Source of the DNA: Kribbella antiqua
GTDB lineage: Bacteria > Actinomycetota > Actinomycetes > Propionibacteriales > Kribbellaceae
Assembly (NCBI RefSeq): GCF_004345665.1
Contig: NZ_SLWR01000012.1
Location: 62,001-126,000, forward strand
Length of the DNA: 64,000 bases
Direction of reading: 5' to 3'
A program made the position numbers and the translations under genes. The stretch's first letter is position 1; the number at the start of each line of letters is the position of its first letter. The notes beneath the pieces are model-generated. The model had not been told where the DNA came from and did no database searches. It saw only the letters and a program-made list of their open reading frames with translations. This document shows, piece after piece, positions 33,267 through 41,697 of the stretch.

Positions 33267-33938
33267 ATGACACGCGTACTGATTGCACTCACCAGTCACT
33301 CCGAGCTCGGCGGCACCGGGCGTCGTACTGGCTTCTATGTCTCCGAGGCGGCCGAGCCGTGGGCGGTCTTCCAGGAGGCCGGATTCGACGTCGAGCTGGT
33401 CTCGGTCGCCGGCGGGCGACCGCCGCACGACGGTCTCGATGAAGACGACCCGATCCAGCAGAAGTTCCTCGCCTCCGTGGACCTCGACCACACCCCGACC
33501 GCCGCCACCCTCGACCCCACGTCGTACGACGCGATCTTCTTCGCCGGCGGACACGGGACCATGTGGGACTTCCCGGATGACAAGGCGCTGGCGTCACTCG
33601 CCGCGGCGATCTACGAACGTGGTGGCGTGGTCGCCGCCGTGTGCCACGGCCCTTCCGCCCTGGTCAACCTGAAGCTCTCCGACGGGAGCTACCTGGTCGA
33701 CGGCAAGAACGTCGCCGGCTTCACGAACGCGGAGGAAGCGGCGGTCGGGCTCACCGACGTCGTGCCGTTCCTCTTGGCCGACGCGTTGACGGCTCGTGGC
33801 GCCGTACATCACCCAGCTGCGAACTTCGCGCCGCAGGTGGTCACCGACGGCCGCCTGGTCACCGGGCAGAACCCTCAGTCCGCCACTCTGGTGGCTCAGG
33901 CCGTGGTTGCTCAGTCACCTCGGGCGGGAAGCAAGTAG
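33267..33938 (+). CDS. DJ-1/PfpI family protein (HSP31-like)
   Basis: 223 residues, class I glutamine-amidotransferase-like fold. Nucleophile elbow GGVVAAVCHGPSALVNLKL with the Cys, the acid in FFAGGHGTMWDFPDD, and the His after the Cys, match HSP31/PfpI-type glyoxalases, deglycases or chaperones. ATG 33267 gives the canonical MTRVLIALTSH start; ATG 33258 is possible. Probably regulated by the divergent LysR. Confidence 0.85.
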   Translation: MTRVLIALTSHSELGGTGRRTGFYVSEAAEPWAVFQEAGFDVELVSVAGGRPPHDGLDEDDPIQQKFLASVDLDHTPTAATLDPTSYDAIFFAGGHGTMWDFPDDKALASLAAAIYERGGVVAAVCHGPSALVNLKLSDGSYLVDGKNVAGFTNAEEAAVGLTDVVPFLLADALTARGAVHHPAANFAPQVVTDGRLVTGQNPQSATLVAQAVVAQSPRAGSK

Positions 33939-34555
33939 GAGCTCGGGTTCGCGGGGGCGCCGGCGTCGATCCAGCGCTGGAAGCCGTCGGGGTTACGACG
34001 CTCGAACTCGTCGAGGCAGATGCGTCGTACCTCGGCGACTGCCTGGCGGTCGCGCATGTCGGCGCCCTGCGCGAGCGTGCTGCTCGTCTCGGCCCAGACG
34101 CCGCACAGTTCCTCGATGCTCAGTGGGCACTGGAGCGAAGCGATCAGGTGCTCGTCCTCCAGGAACTCCTGTTCGGTGAGCCGCTCGAGCTTCCGCTGCC
34201 GCCGCGACTTGCGCGGCTTGCGAGCCGGCACCACGAGGTCGATCAGCACGAAGAGCCCGGCGACGAGCAGCGCCACCGCCACCCCGAGCGCGCCCCACGC
34301 CAACAGCCGCACCAGCCCCGGCAGGCACAGCACGCCGGCCGCCGCAGCCCCCGCGACAACCATCGCCGACTCGTACGGCGCGTCGTCGACAACGTGCCGG
34401 ATCACCGCGGCCACCGGCCAGACCAGCACGAACACCACAGCGAGCAGGATCGAGGCCGCCAGCGGGCCAAGCAACAGCACCCCAGCGAGAACCCCGGTCG
34501 TCCCCACGCCAAGCCCTGCCGCGACGGCAATCCGCCGTACCAGAGGTGACCTCAC
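33911..34555 (-). CDS. Membrane protein of unknown function
   Basis: 214 residues. Four membrane helices in the first 110 residues (for example VGTTGVLAGVLLLGPLAASILLAVVFVLVWPVAAVI and LVRLLAWGALGVAVALLVAGLFVLIDLVV), then a basic stretch (RKPRKSRRQRKLERL) and a cytoplasmic helical tail containing CPLSIEELCGVW. Start GTG 34555. Overlaps the end of the DJ-1 gene by 28 bp, convergent. No recognised family. Confidence 0.6.
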   Translation of the reverse strand: MRSPLVRRIAVAAGLGVGTTGVLAGVLLLGPLAASILLAVVFVLVWPVAAVIRHVVDDAPYESAMVVAGAAAAGVLCLPGLVRLLAWGALGVAVALLVAGLFVLIDLVVPARKPRKSRRQRKLERLTEQEFLEDEHLIASLQCPLSIEELCGVWAETSSTLAQGADMRDRQAVAEVRRICLDEFERRNPDGFQRWIDAGAPANPSSYLLPARGD

Positions 34556-34699
34556 CAGAACTCACACACCATCGCCACGAACCACCTCACAGCCAACCCC
34601 ACCCACGCCTACCCCGACCAACGAACACGACCACTTCACCGTTCCCCAAACCCCTGTCCGCACACCTGGCCGCTCAGCCAGCAGCTGAGACGCAGGAGC
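34556..34699. other. Intergenic, nothing recognised
   Basis: 144 bp rich in C and A on the plus strand, between two minus-strand membrane protein genes. I see no promoter element, hairpin or gene that I can support. Confidence 0.4.
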
Positions 34700-35362
34700 T
34701 CAGTCACCGGTTTCGGCGTGAGGCGTGTGAACTGGCTTGGACTGCGCGGAGTGACGCTGGCGGAGGAAGATCGAGCCGCCGATGATGGCCGCGACGGCGA
34801 GGAACTCGCTCTGCCAGTTCTGGAACGACTCGTACCAGAACTGCGACGTCTGCAGATAGGCCCAGGTGGTGACCGCCTCACCACCGTGCAACTGCTGCTC
34901 CTCGCTGTACGCGCGTGCCCCGGTGACCGCATGCAGCCACAGCGACAGGAAGAACACCAGGCCGAACGCGATCGCCAGCGAGTTCTCGTACAACCACAGG
35001 ATCGGCTCGGACCCTCGTCGTACCGGCCAGGGCGCGTTGCGGTCGTTCCGGTGCTCCCGCGGGTCCTCGTCCTGCGGGGCCTTACCGTTCAGCGGCCGCG
35101 ACTCCGCGGACCCTTTCTGCACCAGGTACGCCGTGAGCAGGACGTACATGCCCATCTGCAGGAATTCGGACTCCCAGTTCTCGAATACCGCCTCGCCGAA
35201 CGAGGCCGAGCCGACGTACTGCCCCAGGCTCTGCGCCGGCTGCCCGTGGTCGGCGAGCTCGGAGTTCTCCTGCGCGTGCCCGGTCAGGACCAGTCCCAGC
35301 AGGAACAGGAAGAACAGCACCAGATTGACCGTCAGCAACGCCCGCAGCCGAATCCATCGCAT
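34700..35362 (-). CDS. DUF6766-type membrane protein with internal duplication
   Basis: 220 residues with membrane helices at about 8-28, 70-85, 130-148 and 185-200. The segment VFENWESEFLQMGMYVLLTAYLVQKGSAES recurs as SFQNWQSEFLAVAAIIGGSIFLRQRHSAQS, so the protein is a tandem duplication of a roughly 100-residue unit with an NWxSEFL motif. I associate this with the DUF6766 family. ATG 35362 begins a typical basic-then-hydrophobic N-terminus. Function unknown. Confidence 0.7.
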   Translation of the reverse strand: MRWIRLRALLTVNLVLFFLFLLGLVLTGHAQENSELADHGQPAQSLGQYVGSASFGEAVFENWESEFLQMGMYVLLTAYLVQKGSAESRPLNGKAPQDEDPREHRNDRNAPWPVRRGSEPILWLYENSLAIAFGLVFFLSLWLHAVTGARAYSEEQQLHGGEAVTTWAYLQTSQFWYESFQNWQSEFLAVAAIIGGSIFLRQRHSAQSKPVHTPHAETGD

Positions 35363-35391
35363 GTCTCATCCGGTACCCGCCCTCAACCGGT

Positions 35392-35565
35392 TCAGGCGGC
35401 GACCGTGGCCTCCGTGGGCTGGTCCAGCGGGTGAGCGATCTCGTCGGACGGCATCCGGCCGAAGTACACGACCAACAGCGACACCAGCGCCGGGCCGGCC
35501 AGCGCCATCGACAACGGCATCAACAGCAGCGAGACGAAGAACAGTTCGCATGTCAACTGTTGCAC
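35392..35565 (-). CDS. Small membrane protein (57 residues)
   Basis: GTG 35565 to TGA 35392 encodes a 57-residue protein with two short membrane helices (FFVSLLLMPLSMALAGPALV and SLLVVYFG) and a polar tail EIAHPLDQPTEATVAA. No upstream ribosome site. It starts inside the MarR promoter region, and could instead be the C-terminal remnant of a larger permease. It is convincing by composition but not by a recognised family. Confidence 0.45.
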   Translation of the reverse strand: MQQLTCELFFVSLLLMPLSMALAGPALVSLLVVYFGRMPSDEIAHPLDQPTEATVAA

Positions 35566-35584
35566 CGTGTACTAGACTTCCGCC

Positions 35585-36058
35585 ATGCCGACGACGATGA
35601 GCACCGAGCAGCTCGGTGCCTGGCGAGCGATGTACCGCGCGGACACCCTGCTGTTCACGCATCTCGACAACACGCTGCGATCCCGGCTGAAGATGGGCTA
35701 CTTCGAGCACGAGGTGCTGCGGATCCTCGACCAGGCCGGCGGCCGGATGCGGATGGCGCCGCTGGCGACGGAGCTGATGATCTCCCGGAGCGGCTGCACC
35801 CGGCTGATCGGGAAGCTGGAGGACAAGGACGGCTGGGTCGTCCGCCGGAACACTCCGGAGGACCGCCGGGCCATCTGGGCCGAGCTCACTCCGGCGGGCC
35901 GAGAGGCGCTCGCAGCTGCTCAACCCGTGGTCGACGCTGTGGTATCAACCTTCTTCGCCGATCATGTATCGAGTGAGGACCTTCGCCGCGCGAGCCGAAT
36001 CCTGGATGTCCTGGCCGACGCGAACCCGAATGACGACGGCTTCGACTGCGGGCTCTGA
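35585..36058 (+). CDS. MarR family transcriptional regulator
   Basis: 157 residues. Winged-helix core: LKMGYFEHEVLRILDQAGGRMRMAPLATELMISRSGCTRLIGKLEDKDGWVVRRNTPEDRRAIWAELT, including the D-R wing motif. TAGACT at 35573-35578 is exactly 6 nt before ATG 35585 (leaderless). Only 12 bp before the E1 dehydrogenase gene, with which it is co-transcribed; it may regulate that operon. Confidence 0.85.
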   Translation: MPTTMSTEQLGAWRAMYRADTLLFTHLDNTLRSRLKMGYFEHEVLRILDQAGGRMRMAPLATELMISRSGCTRLIGKLEDKDGWVVRRNTPEDRRAIWAELTPAGREALAAAQPVVDAVVSTFFADHVSSEDLRRASRILDVLADANPNDDGFDCGL

Positions 36059-36070
36059 GGGGCTGAGCCG

Positions 36071-38173
36071 GTGACCGCCGTCGACGAGCGGTTCGCCGAA
36101 CGCGTCCGCGCGCTCAAACCCACACCGTGCGAGCACCCAGCCGACCTGCTGCGCAGCCTGTACGACGCCCAGCTCGGCAGCCGGCACGCCGACCTGGCCG
36201 CCCGGTGGATGCAGTCGCAAGGCCAAGGCTTCTACACGATCGGCTCCGCCGGTCACGAGGGCAACGCGGCCGTCGCCGCGGCGCTGCAGCCGACCGATCC
36301 GGCGCTGCTGCACTACCGGTCCGGTGCGTTCTATCTCGCCCGTGCCGACCAGTGCGGCTCCAAGGAAGGCCTGCGCGACATCCTGCTCGGCGTCGCGGCT
36401 GCGACCACCGAGCCGATCGCCGGCGGCCGGCACAAGGTGTTCGGCCGGCACGACCTGGCGATCATCCCGCAGACGTCGACGATCGCGTCCCATCTGCCGC
36501 GGGCGATGGGGGTGGCGTTCTCGATCTCGCGGTCGGCGAAGCTCGGCGTACCGTCGCCGTGGCCGCACGACGCGATCGTGGTGACGAGTTTCGGCGACGC
36601 CTCGGCGAACCACTCCACTGCGACCGGCGCGATCAACGCCGCGCTGCACGCGTCGTACCAAGGACTGCCGATGCCCTTGCTGCTGGTCTGCGAGGACAAC
36701 GGGATCGGTATCAGCGTGCGTACGCCGGAGGGCTGGATCAAGCAGGCGTACGGGCAGCGACCCGGGCTGCGCTACTTCGATGCCGATGGCACCGATCTTG
36801 CCGCGACGTTGACGATGGCAACGGAAGCGGCGACGTTCGTACGGCGGAACCGGCGGCCCGCGTTCCTGCGGCTCCGAACGGTCCGGCTGCTCGGACATGC
36901 CGGATCGGATGTGGAGGCGGCTTATCGATCGCCCGGGGAGCTGGCGGCCGACGAGGAGCTGGATCCCTTGCTGGGTACGGCGCGACTGCTGCTCGGTGCT
37001 GGCTACTCGGCCGACGACCTGATCGAGCTGTACGAGGACAAGCGCGCCGAGGTGATGCGGATCGCGACTGAAGTTGCGGGCCTTCCGCAACTGTCGTCGG
37101 CGGAAGCCGTTGCCGCGCCGCTGCGTTTTCCGCAGCCGGCGAAGGTGTCGAAGTCGTTGCCTCAACGCAGTAAGACAACCGACCTCCTGACCCTCAGCCA
37201 GTCGATCAACCGCGCCCTGTCCGACATCCTCGCGTCGTACCCGGAAGCGATGGTGTTCGGGGAGGACGTCGGCCGCAAGGGCGGCGTGTACGGCGTGACC
37301 CGCGGACTGCAGAAGGCGTTCGGGCCGGCCAGGGTGTTCGACACACTGCTGGACGAGCAGTCGATCCTCGGGCTGGCGCTCGGCGCCGGAGTGTCGGGAT
37401 TGTTGCCCATCCCGGAGATCCAGTATCTGGCCTATCTGCACAACGCCGAGGATCAACTGCGAGGCGAGGCCGCGTCGCTGAAGTTCTTCTCCCAGGAGCA
37501 GTACCAGAACCCGCTCGTCCTGCGGATCGCCGGTTACGGCTACCAGAAGGGCTTCGGCGGGCATTTCCACAACGACGACGCGATCGGCGTACTCCGGGAC
37601 ATCCCGGGCATCGTCATCGCCTCACCGTCGCGACCAGACGACGCGGCCGCGATGCTGCACACGTGCGCAGCCGCAGCGCGTTCGTCGGGGACTGTGAGCG
37701 TGTACCTCGAGCCGATCGCCCTCTACCACCGACGAGGTTTGTACGACGACACCGACGAGCGCTGGCTGGCGCCGTACCCGACCGAGGAGGTGCCGATCGG
37801 CCGCGCACGCACGTACGGCGACGGGACCGAGCTGACCATCGTCACCTTCGGCAACGGCGTTCCGATGAGCCTGCGGGTGGCGGCGAAGATCCCTGGCATC
37901 CGCGTTCTCGACCTCCGCTGGCTCGCGCCGTTGCCGATGGACGACTTGTTGCGCGAGGCAACAGCAACCGGTCGCGTCCTGGTCGTCGACGAGACCCGCC
38001 GATCCGGCGGCGTCTCCGAAGGCGTGCTCGCCGCCCTGATCGACTACGGCTACACCGGCCGGCTGGCCCGCGTGGCCAGCCACGACTCCTACGTCCCACT
38101 GGGCGCGGCCGCCCACCACGTCCTGGTCAGCGAGCGGGAGATCGCCACCGCCGCCCGCGAACTGATCAGCTGA
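36071..38173 (+). CDS. Fused alpha/beta E1 component of a 2-oxoacid dehydrogenase
   Basis: 700 residues. The first half (about 1-340) is the alpha subunit with the thiamine-diphosphate motif SFGDASANHSTATGAINAALH and CEDNGIGISVRTPEGW; the second half (about 370-700) is the beta subunit, with VFGEDVGRKGGVYGVTRGLQKAFG and ARVFDTLLDEQSILGLALGAGVSG. It decarboxylates a 2-oxoacid, probably branched-chain, and passes the acyl group to a lipoylated E2. No E2 or E3 is adjacent, so it must borrow them. GTG 36071 follows GAGG. Second gene of the MarR operon. Confidence 0.88.
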   Translation: MTAVDERFAERVRALKPTPCEHPADLLRSLYDAQLGSRHADLAARWMQSQGQGFYTIGSAGHEGNAAVAAALQPTDPALLHYRSGAFYLARADQCGSKEGLRDILLGVAAATTEPIAGGRHKVFGRHDLAIIPQTSTIASHLPRAMGVAFSISRSAKLGVPSPWPHDAIVVTSFGDASANHSTATGAINAALHASYQGLPMPLLLVCEDNGIGISVRTPEGWIKQAYGQRPGLRYFDADGTDLAATLTMATEAATFVRRNRRPAFLRLRTVRLLGHAGSDVEAAYRSPGELAADEELDPLLGTARLLLGAGYSADDLIELYEDKRAEVMRIATEVAGLPQLSSAEAVAAPLRFPQPAKVSKSLPQRSKTTDLLTLSQSINRALSDILASYPEAMVFGEDVGRKGGVYGVTRGLQKAFGPARVFDTLLDEQSILGLALGAGVSGLLPIPEIQYLAYLHNAEDQLRGEAASLKFFSQEQYQNPLVLRIAGYGYQKGFGGHFHNDDAIGVLRDIPGIVIASPSRPDDAAAMLHTCAAAARSSGTVSVYLEPIALYHRRGLYDDTDERWLAPYPTEEVPIGRARTYGDGTELTIVTFGNGVPMSLRVAAKIPGIRVLDLRWLAPLPMDDLLREATATGRVLVVDETRRSGGVSEGVLAALIDYGYTGRLARVASHDSYVPLGAAAHHVLVSEREIATAARELIS

Positions 38174-38639
38174 ACAACCGCTGCCAGAACGACTTCTTCC
38201 GCTCCGGCTCCGGAGCGGAAGCGGGCTTCGCCGCAGGGTCGGGCCGTTCGGCGCGCCACTGCGCCAGGATCGCTTCCTCGTCCACCGTGCCGACCGGGAC
38301 GACCGGTCCGGTGGTGTCGCGAATGCTGATCAGGATCCGCTTGTTCAGATCGGCCAGGTAGTCGCGGACCTGGGCCTCGCGACGCATGCCCCGGACCTTG
38401 TCGTGGACCTGCTGTTTCTCCTTGCGCAGCAGGACCGCGGGCGGCAGCAGCGCCTCGGTCTCGATGTTCTCGCGGCGGATGAAGTCCTTGACCCACCAGT
38501 CCGGATCGTGCGAGTCCGCGAGCTTCAGCGGCTTGCCCGCTCCGGCCAGGTCGTCGAACTCCCCGGTCCGCTGCGCATGCTGGATCTGGGCCTCGACCCA
38601 GTCCTGGGTCGACATGTTCGGTGGTTTGCGCTCCGTCAC
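38166..38639 (-). CDS. DUF1992 (DnaJ-homologue subfamily C28-like) protein
   Basis: 157 residues. The conserved DUF1992 part is STQDWVEAQIQHAQRTGEFDDLAGAGKPLKLADSHDPDWWVKDFIRRENIETEALLPPAVLLRKEKQ, followed by a helical stretch and a basic end (KKSFWQRLFS). GTG 38639 is preceded by GAGGTG; ATG 38615 is an alternative. Overlaps the E1 gene by 8 bp, convergent. Function unknown. Confidence 0.85.
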   Translation of the reverse strand: MTERKPPNMSTQDWVEAQIQHAQRTGEFDDLAGAGKPLKLADSHDPDWWVKDFIRRENIETEALLPPAVLLRKEKQQVHDKVRGMRREAQVRDYLADLNKRILISIRDTTGPVVPVGTVDEEAILAQWRAERPDPAAKPASAPEPERKKSFWQRLFS

Positions 38640-38695
38640 GCCCGCACCTCTATCTGTCTCGCCGACAGTTTCGTCGCGGTTGATCTTACCCGCTT

Positions 38696-39325
38696 GTGAA
38701 TGCAGTCACAAGCCTTCCTGGCGTGCCCCCGGATACTGGGACGGTGACCCTGACCGACGAAGAGATCGCGGCCATGACGGCGGCCGAGCGGCGGGACCTG
38801 ATCCTGCGGTTGGCGCCGGCCCCCGGCCGGATGGTCTCGCTCCGGACGATCGAGCGGATCCGCAAGTGGCGGACGGTGCTGATGCTGCTCTGCGTGGCCG
38901 CGCTCATCCCGTGGACGGTCTACCTGGCCGTCACCCTGCCCCAGCACTACGTCGCGCGGAACTGGGTCGCCACCTGGGTCGGCTTCGACATCCTGCTCCT
39001 GACCATGCTCGCGCTGACCGCGATCGCCGGCTGGAAGCGCAAGCAACTGGTCTTCCCGACCGCGTTCGCGTCCGGGGTGCTGCTGATCTGCGACGCCTGG
39101 TTCGACGTGATGACCAGTCAGCGCGGCTCCGATCTCACCCAGGCCCTGCTCGGCGCCTTCCTCGTCGAGCTCCCGCTGGCGTTCATCCTGATCGCCGGCC
39201 CGCTCCGTCTGCTCCGGTACGTCGCCGTACGCCACGGCCTGATCCACCCGCACATGCACCTCTGGCGGATGCCGATCCCGATCCCGGACCTCTACCCCGG
39301 CCGCAAGCTGCCCCCGCACGCTTAA
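38696..39325 (+). CDS. Four-helix membrane protein of unknown function
   Basis: 209 residues. Soluble N-terminal 55 residues, then four membrane helices: VLMLLCVAALIPWTVYLAV, GFDILLLTMLALTAIAGW, PTAFASGVLLICDAWFDV and FLVELPLAFILIAGPLRLL, and a His/Pro-rich tail. GTG 38696 is the first start; GTG 38743 is also possible. No family recognised. Confidence 0.65.
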   Translation: MNAVTSLPGVPPDTGTVTLTDEEIAAMTAAERRDLILRLAPAPGRMVSLRTIERIRKWRTVLMLLCVAALIPWTVYLAVTLPQHYVARNWVATWVGFDILLLTMLALTAIAGWKRKQLVFPTAFASGVLLICDAWFDVMTSQRGSDLTQALLGAFLVELPLAFILIAGPLRLLRYVAVRHGLIHPHMHLWRMPIPIPDLYPGRKLPPHA

Positions 39326-39394
39326 GCCACGATCCGCGACCCCGGGCGTGCATCGCGGCTTAGGGTGGTGCCACCAGCGAAAGGGGATGCGCGG

Positions 39395-40939
39395 ATGGCG
39401 GTCGAGGTTCGGTCGGTTGTGGCCGGTGAGCGAGTCGCGGAGGCGGTACGGCGTACTCCGTCGACCAATCCGGCTCAGTTGAGCGATGTCGTGGGGACGG
39501 TCGGCAGCGCGGGACCAGAGGTGTTCGTCCGGGCAGCCGAGGCGGCTCGCGCGGCTCAGCCGGCCTGGGCCGCGACGCCTGCACCGCAGCGCGGTCAGGT
39601 GATCGCGAACGTCGGCCGCCTGATGACCGCGAACAAGGAGCGCCTCGCCGCGCTCGTCACCCGAGAGATCGGCAAGCCGCTGGCCGAGGCGCTCGGCGAG
39701 GTGCAGGAGATCATCGACACCTGCGACTTCTTCATCGGCGAGGGCCGCCGGCTCTACGGACAGACCGTTCCGTCCGAGATGCCCGATAAGCAACTGTTCA
39801 CCTTCCGCCGCCCGGTCGGCACGGTCGCGGTGATCACCGCCGGCAACTTCCCGGTCGCCGTACCGTCCTGGTACATCGTCCCGGCACTGCTCTGTGGCAA
39901 CACGGTCGTCTGGAAGCCGGCCGAGTACTGCGCGGTCGTCTCCGACGCGTTCTACGAGATCTTCGCGCACTCCGGCGTACCGGCCGGGGTCTTGAACGTC
40001 GTGTACGCCGATGGTCCGGACACCTTCAGCGGACTCGAACAGGCCCTCCAGTCGGGCCTGATCAACAAGGTCGGCTTCACCGGCTCCAGCGAGGTCGGGA
40101 GCCGCATCGGCGAGCTGTGCGGTCGCCACGTGCAGACGCCGTGCCTCGAGCTCGGCGGCAAGAACCCGATGGTGATCACCGAGGACGCGGACCTCGACCT
40201 GGCCGTCGAAGGCGCGCTCTTCTCCGGCTTCGGTACGGCGGGTCAGCGCTGCACCTCGCTCGGCACGGTCATCGTCCACGAGTCGGTGCATGACGAGTTC
40301 GTTCTGCGCTTCACGCGAGCAGTCGAGGACGCGGCGATGGGTGATCCGACTGCCGACGTGCTGTTCGGCCCGCTGCTGGACGAGAAGTTCGCGGCTGGGT
40401 TCGAGAAGTCGCTGGGCTGGATCGCGGGCCACCATCGGGTGATCGGCGCGACGGGGCGGGTCAGCGCGGAGAACCCACGCCGCGGTTTCGTCGGCGACCC
40501 CGCGGCCGGGTTGTTCTACCACCCGGTGATCGTCGACGGGGTCCGGCCGGACGACGAGCTGTTCCTGAACGAGACCTTCGGCCCGGTCGTCGGCATCACG
40601 ACGTACTCGACGCTGGACGAGGCGATTGCCCTCGGCAACAAGTCTGGGTACGGCCTGTCCAGCTCGATCTACACGACGGACCCGAACAAGGCGTTCCGGT
40701 TCGCTTCCGGTATTTCGGCGGGAATGGTGAGTGTCAACAACTCCACCTCCGGCGCCGAAGCGCACCTCCCGTTCGGCGGCAACGGCAAGTCGGGCAACGG
40801 CTCCCGCCAGAGCGGCGTCTGGGTCCTCGACCAGTTCACCCGCTGGCAGTCGATGAACTGGGACTACTCCGGCAAACTCCAAAGAGCCCAGATGGACACC
40901 GAAACCGTCGCAGCAGACCTCACCTACCAACTCCCGTAA
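39395..40939 (+). CDS. Aldehyde dehydrogenase (NAD(P)+ dependent)
   Basis: 514 residues of the ALDH superfamily, succinate-semialdehyde/alpha-ketoglutaric-semialdehyde-like branch. Cofactor region AVITAGNFPVAVPSWYIVPALLCGNTVVWKPAEY, catalytic Glu in PCLELGGKNPMVITEDADLD, and nucleophile Cys in FGTAGQRCTSLGTVIVHE. The family C-terminus SGAEAHLPFGGNGKSGNGSR is intact. ATG 39395 follows AAGGGGAT; 39365 lacks a ribosome site. Single gene; the repeat island begins directly behind it. Confidence 0.92.
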   Translation: MAVEVRSVVAGERVAEAVRRTPSTNPAQLSDVVGTVGSAGPEVFVRAAEAARAAQPAWAATPAPQRGQVIANVGRLMTANKERLAALVTREIGKPLAEALGEVQEIIDTCDFFIGEGRRLYGQTVPSEMPDKQLFTFRRPVGTVAVITAGNFPVAVPSWYIVPALLCGNTVVWKPAEYCAVVSDAFYEIFAHSGVPAGVLNVVYADGPDTFSGLEQALQSGLINKVGFTGSSEVGSRIGELCGRHVQTPCLELGGKNPMVITEDADLDLAVEGALFSGFGTAGQRCTSLGTVIVHESVHDEFVLRFTRAVEDAAMGDPTADVLFGPLLDEKFAAGFEKSLGWIAGHHRVIGATGRVSAENPRRGFVGDPAAGLFYHPVIVDGVRPDDELFLNETFGPVVGITTYSTLDEAIALGNKSGYGLSSSIYTTDPNKAFRFASGISAGMVSVNNSTSGAEAHLPFGGNGKSGNGSRQSGVWVLDQFTRWQSMNWDYSGKLQRAQMDTETVAADLTYQLP

Positions 40940-41144
40940 CCCGCTCACACCCACCCCCGGCCCAGCATCCGGTGGGCGAGCCCAGCATCCGGTGGGCCAG
41001 CCCACCGCCCGTGCGCCAACCCACCAGCTTGCGAGTTCGCTACCGGCACTCCGTGTGCGACCCACCATCTGATGGGTTCACCCACCAACCCGCGATCCCC
41101 GGTCGATCGACTTCCCAACGCCTGCCCGGCCGATCCCGCCGATC

Positions 41145-41185
41145 TCCGGAACATAGTTTGCGCCAGGCGCAAACTATGTTCCGGA
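41145..41185. repeat. Perfect 41-bp palindrome (20+1+20)
   Basis: TCCGGAACATAGTTTGCGCC (41145-41164), a single A, then its exact reverse complement (41166-41185). On RNA it would form a 20-bp hairpin without a workable loop, so it may act as DNA, as a cruciform or operator, or melt a few inner pairs. It is first of two copies. Confidence 0.9.
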
Positions 41186-41242
41186 AACCCAAGGAGAACC
41201 CCCGGCACGCGGGGCGGCATGCTGCGGGCACGCGTCGCGAGC

Positions 41243-41298
41243 GGCACGCGGGGGGTGGCACGCGGGGGGTTGGCACGCGGGGGGTTGGCGCGCGGGGC
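41243..41298. repeat. G-rich tandem units GGCACGCGGGGGGTT
   Basis: Three to four near-identical 14-15-bp units lie between the two palindrome blocks. Each carries a run of six G (one shorter), enough for intramolecular G-quadruplex formation on the plus strand. Confidence 0.7.
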
Positions 41299-41444
41299 GA
41301 CTATTCGATGGGTCAACCCACCAGCTTGCGGGTTTGCCACCGGCACACCGTGGGTGAACCCACCATCTGATGGGCTCACCCACCAACCTGCGATCCCCGA
41401 AGCCAGCTGCTCCCCAACCTCTGCCCGGCCGATTCGCGCCGATC

Positions 41445-41485
41445 TCGGGAACATAATTCGCATCAGGCGCAAATTATGTTCCCCG
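41445..41485. repeat. Second palindrome copy with compensatory changes
   Basis: GGGAACATAATT (41447-41458) pairs with AATTATGTTCCC (41472-41483). Relative to the first copy, the G-C pair 41156/41174 has become A-T (41456/41474) and the C-G pair 41147/41183 has become G-C (41447/41483); the innermost bases have decayed. Confidence 0.85.
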
Positions 41486-41510
41486 AAACCCTACGAGGAC
41501 GCGGGCCTAG

Positions 41511-41697
41511 CCGATGTAGAAGCACGCGGAGGGGAGCACACGCCGGAGGGGTTGGGCGGCACGCGGGCCGGGTGCGGGCGGCACGCCGGAGGGGGTGAGC
41601 GGGGCGCCGGGTTGGGGTGGGCGGCGCGCGGGGTGGGTTGGCGGGGGGTGGGCGGGTGGTTGAGGGTTGGGGTGACGGCGAGCGGAGGGATGTGGGG
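41511..41697. other. G-skewed leader of the FAD oxidoreductase gene
   Basis: About 185 bp of very G-rich plus-strand sequence with many GGGG runs and irregular GGCACGC units like those at 41243. No separate gene is supported. GGAGGG at 41684-41689 lies near the start codon. Confidence 0.5.

Larger units (their letters stand above)
40950..41510. repeat. Repeat island with 300-bp tandem duplication
   Basis: Two related blocks, about 41020-41200 and 41320-41500, match with a 300-bp offset: both carry CCACCATCTGATGGG, a CTGCCCGGCCGAT segment and a long palindrome. They are preceded by direct repeats CCCAGCATCCGGTGGG (from 40963 and 40983) and separated by a G-rich tract. Short motifs such as CCCACC(A)/TGGGTT echo the 84-bp elements at 4439 and 11059. 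No gene is supported in the 750 bp between the ALDH and FAD-oxidoreductase genes. Confidence 0.8.

Noticed and set aside
41145..41485. Palindromes as ends of an insertion sequence
   Set aside because: No transposase frame lies between or beside them and no target-site duplication is seen.
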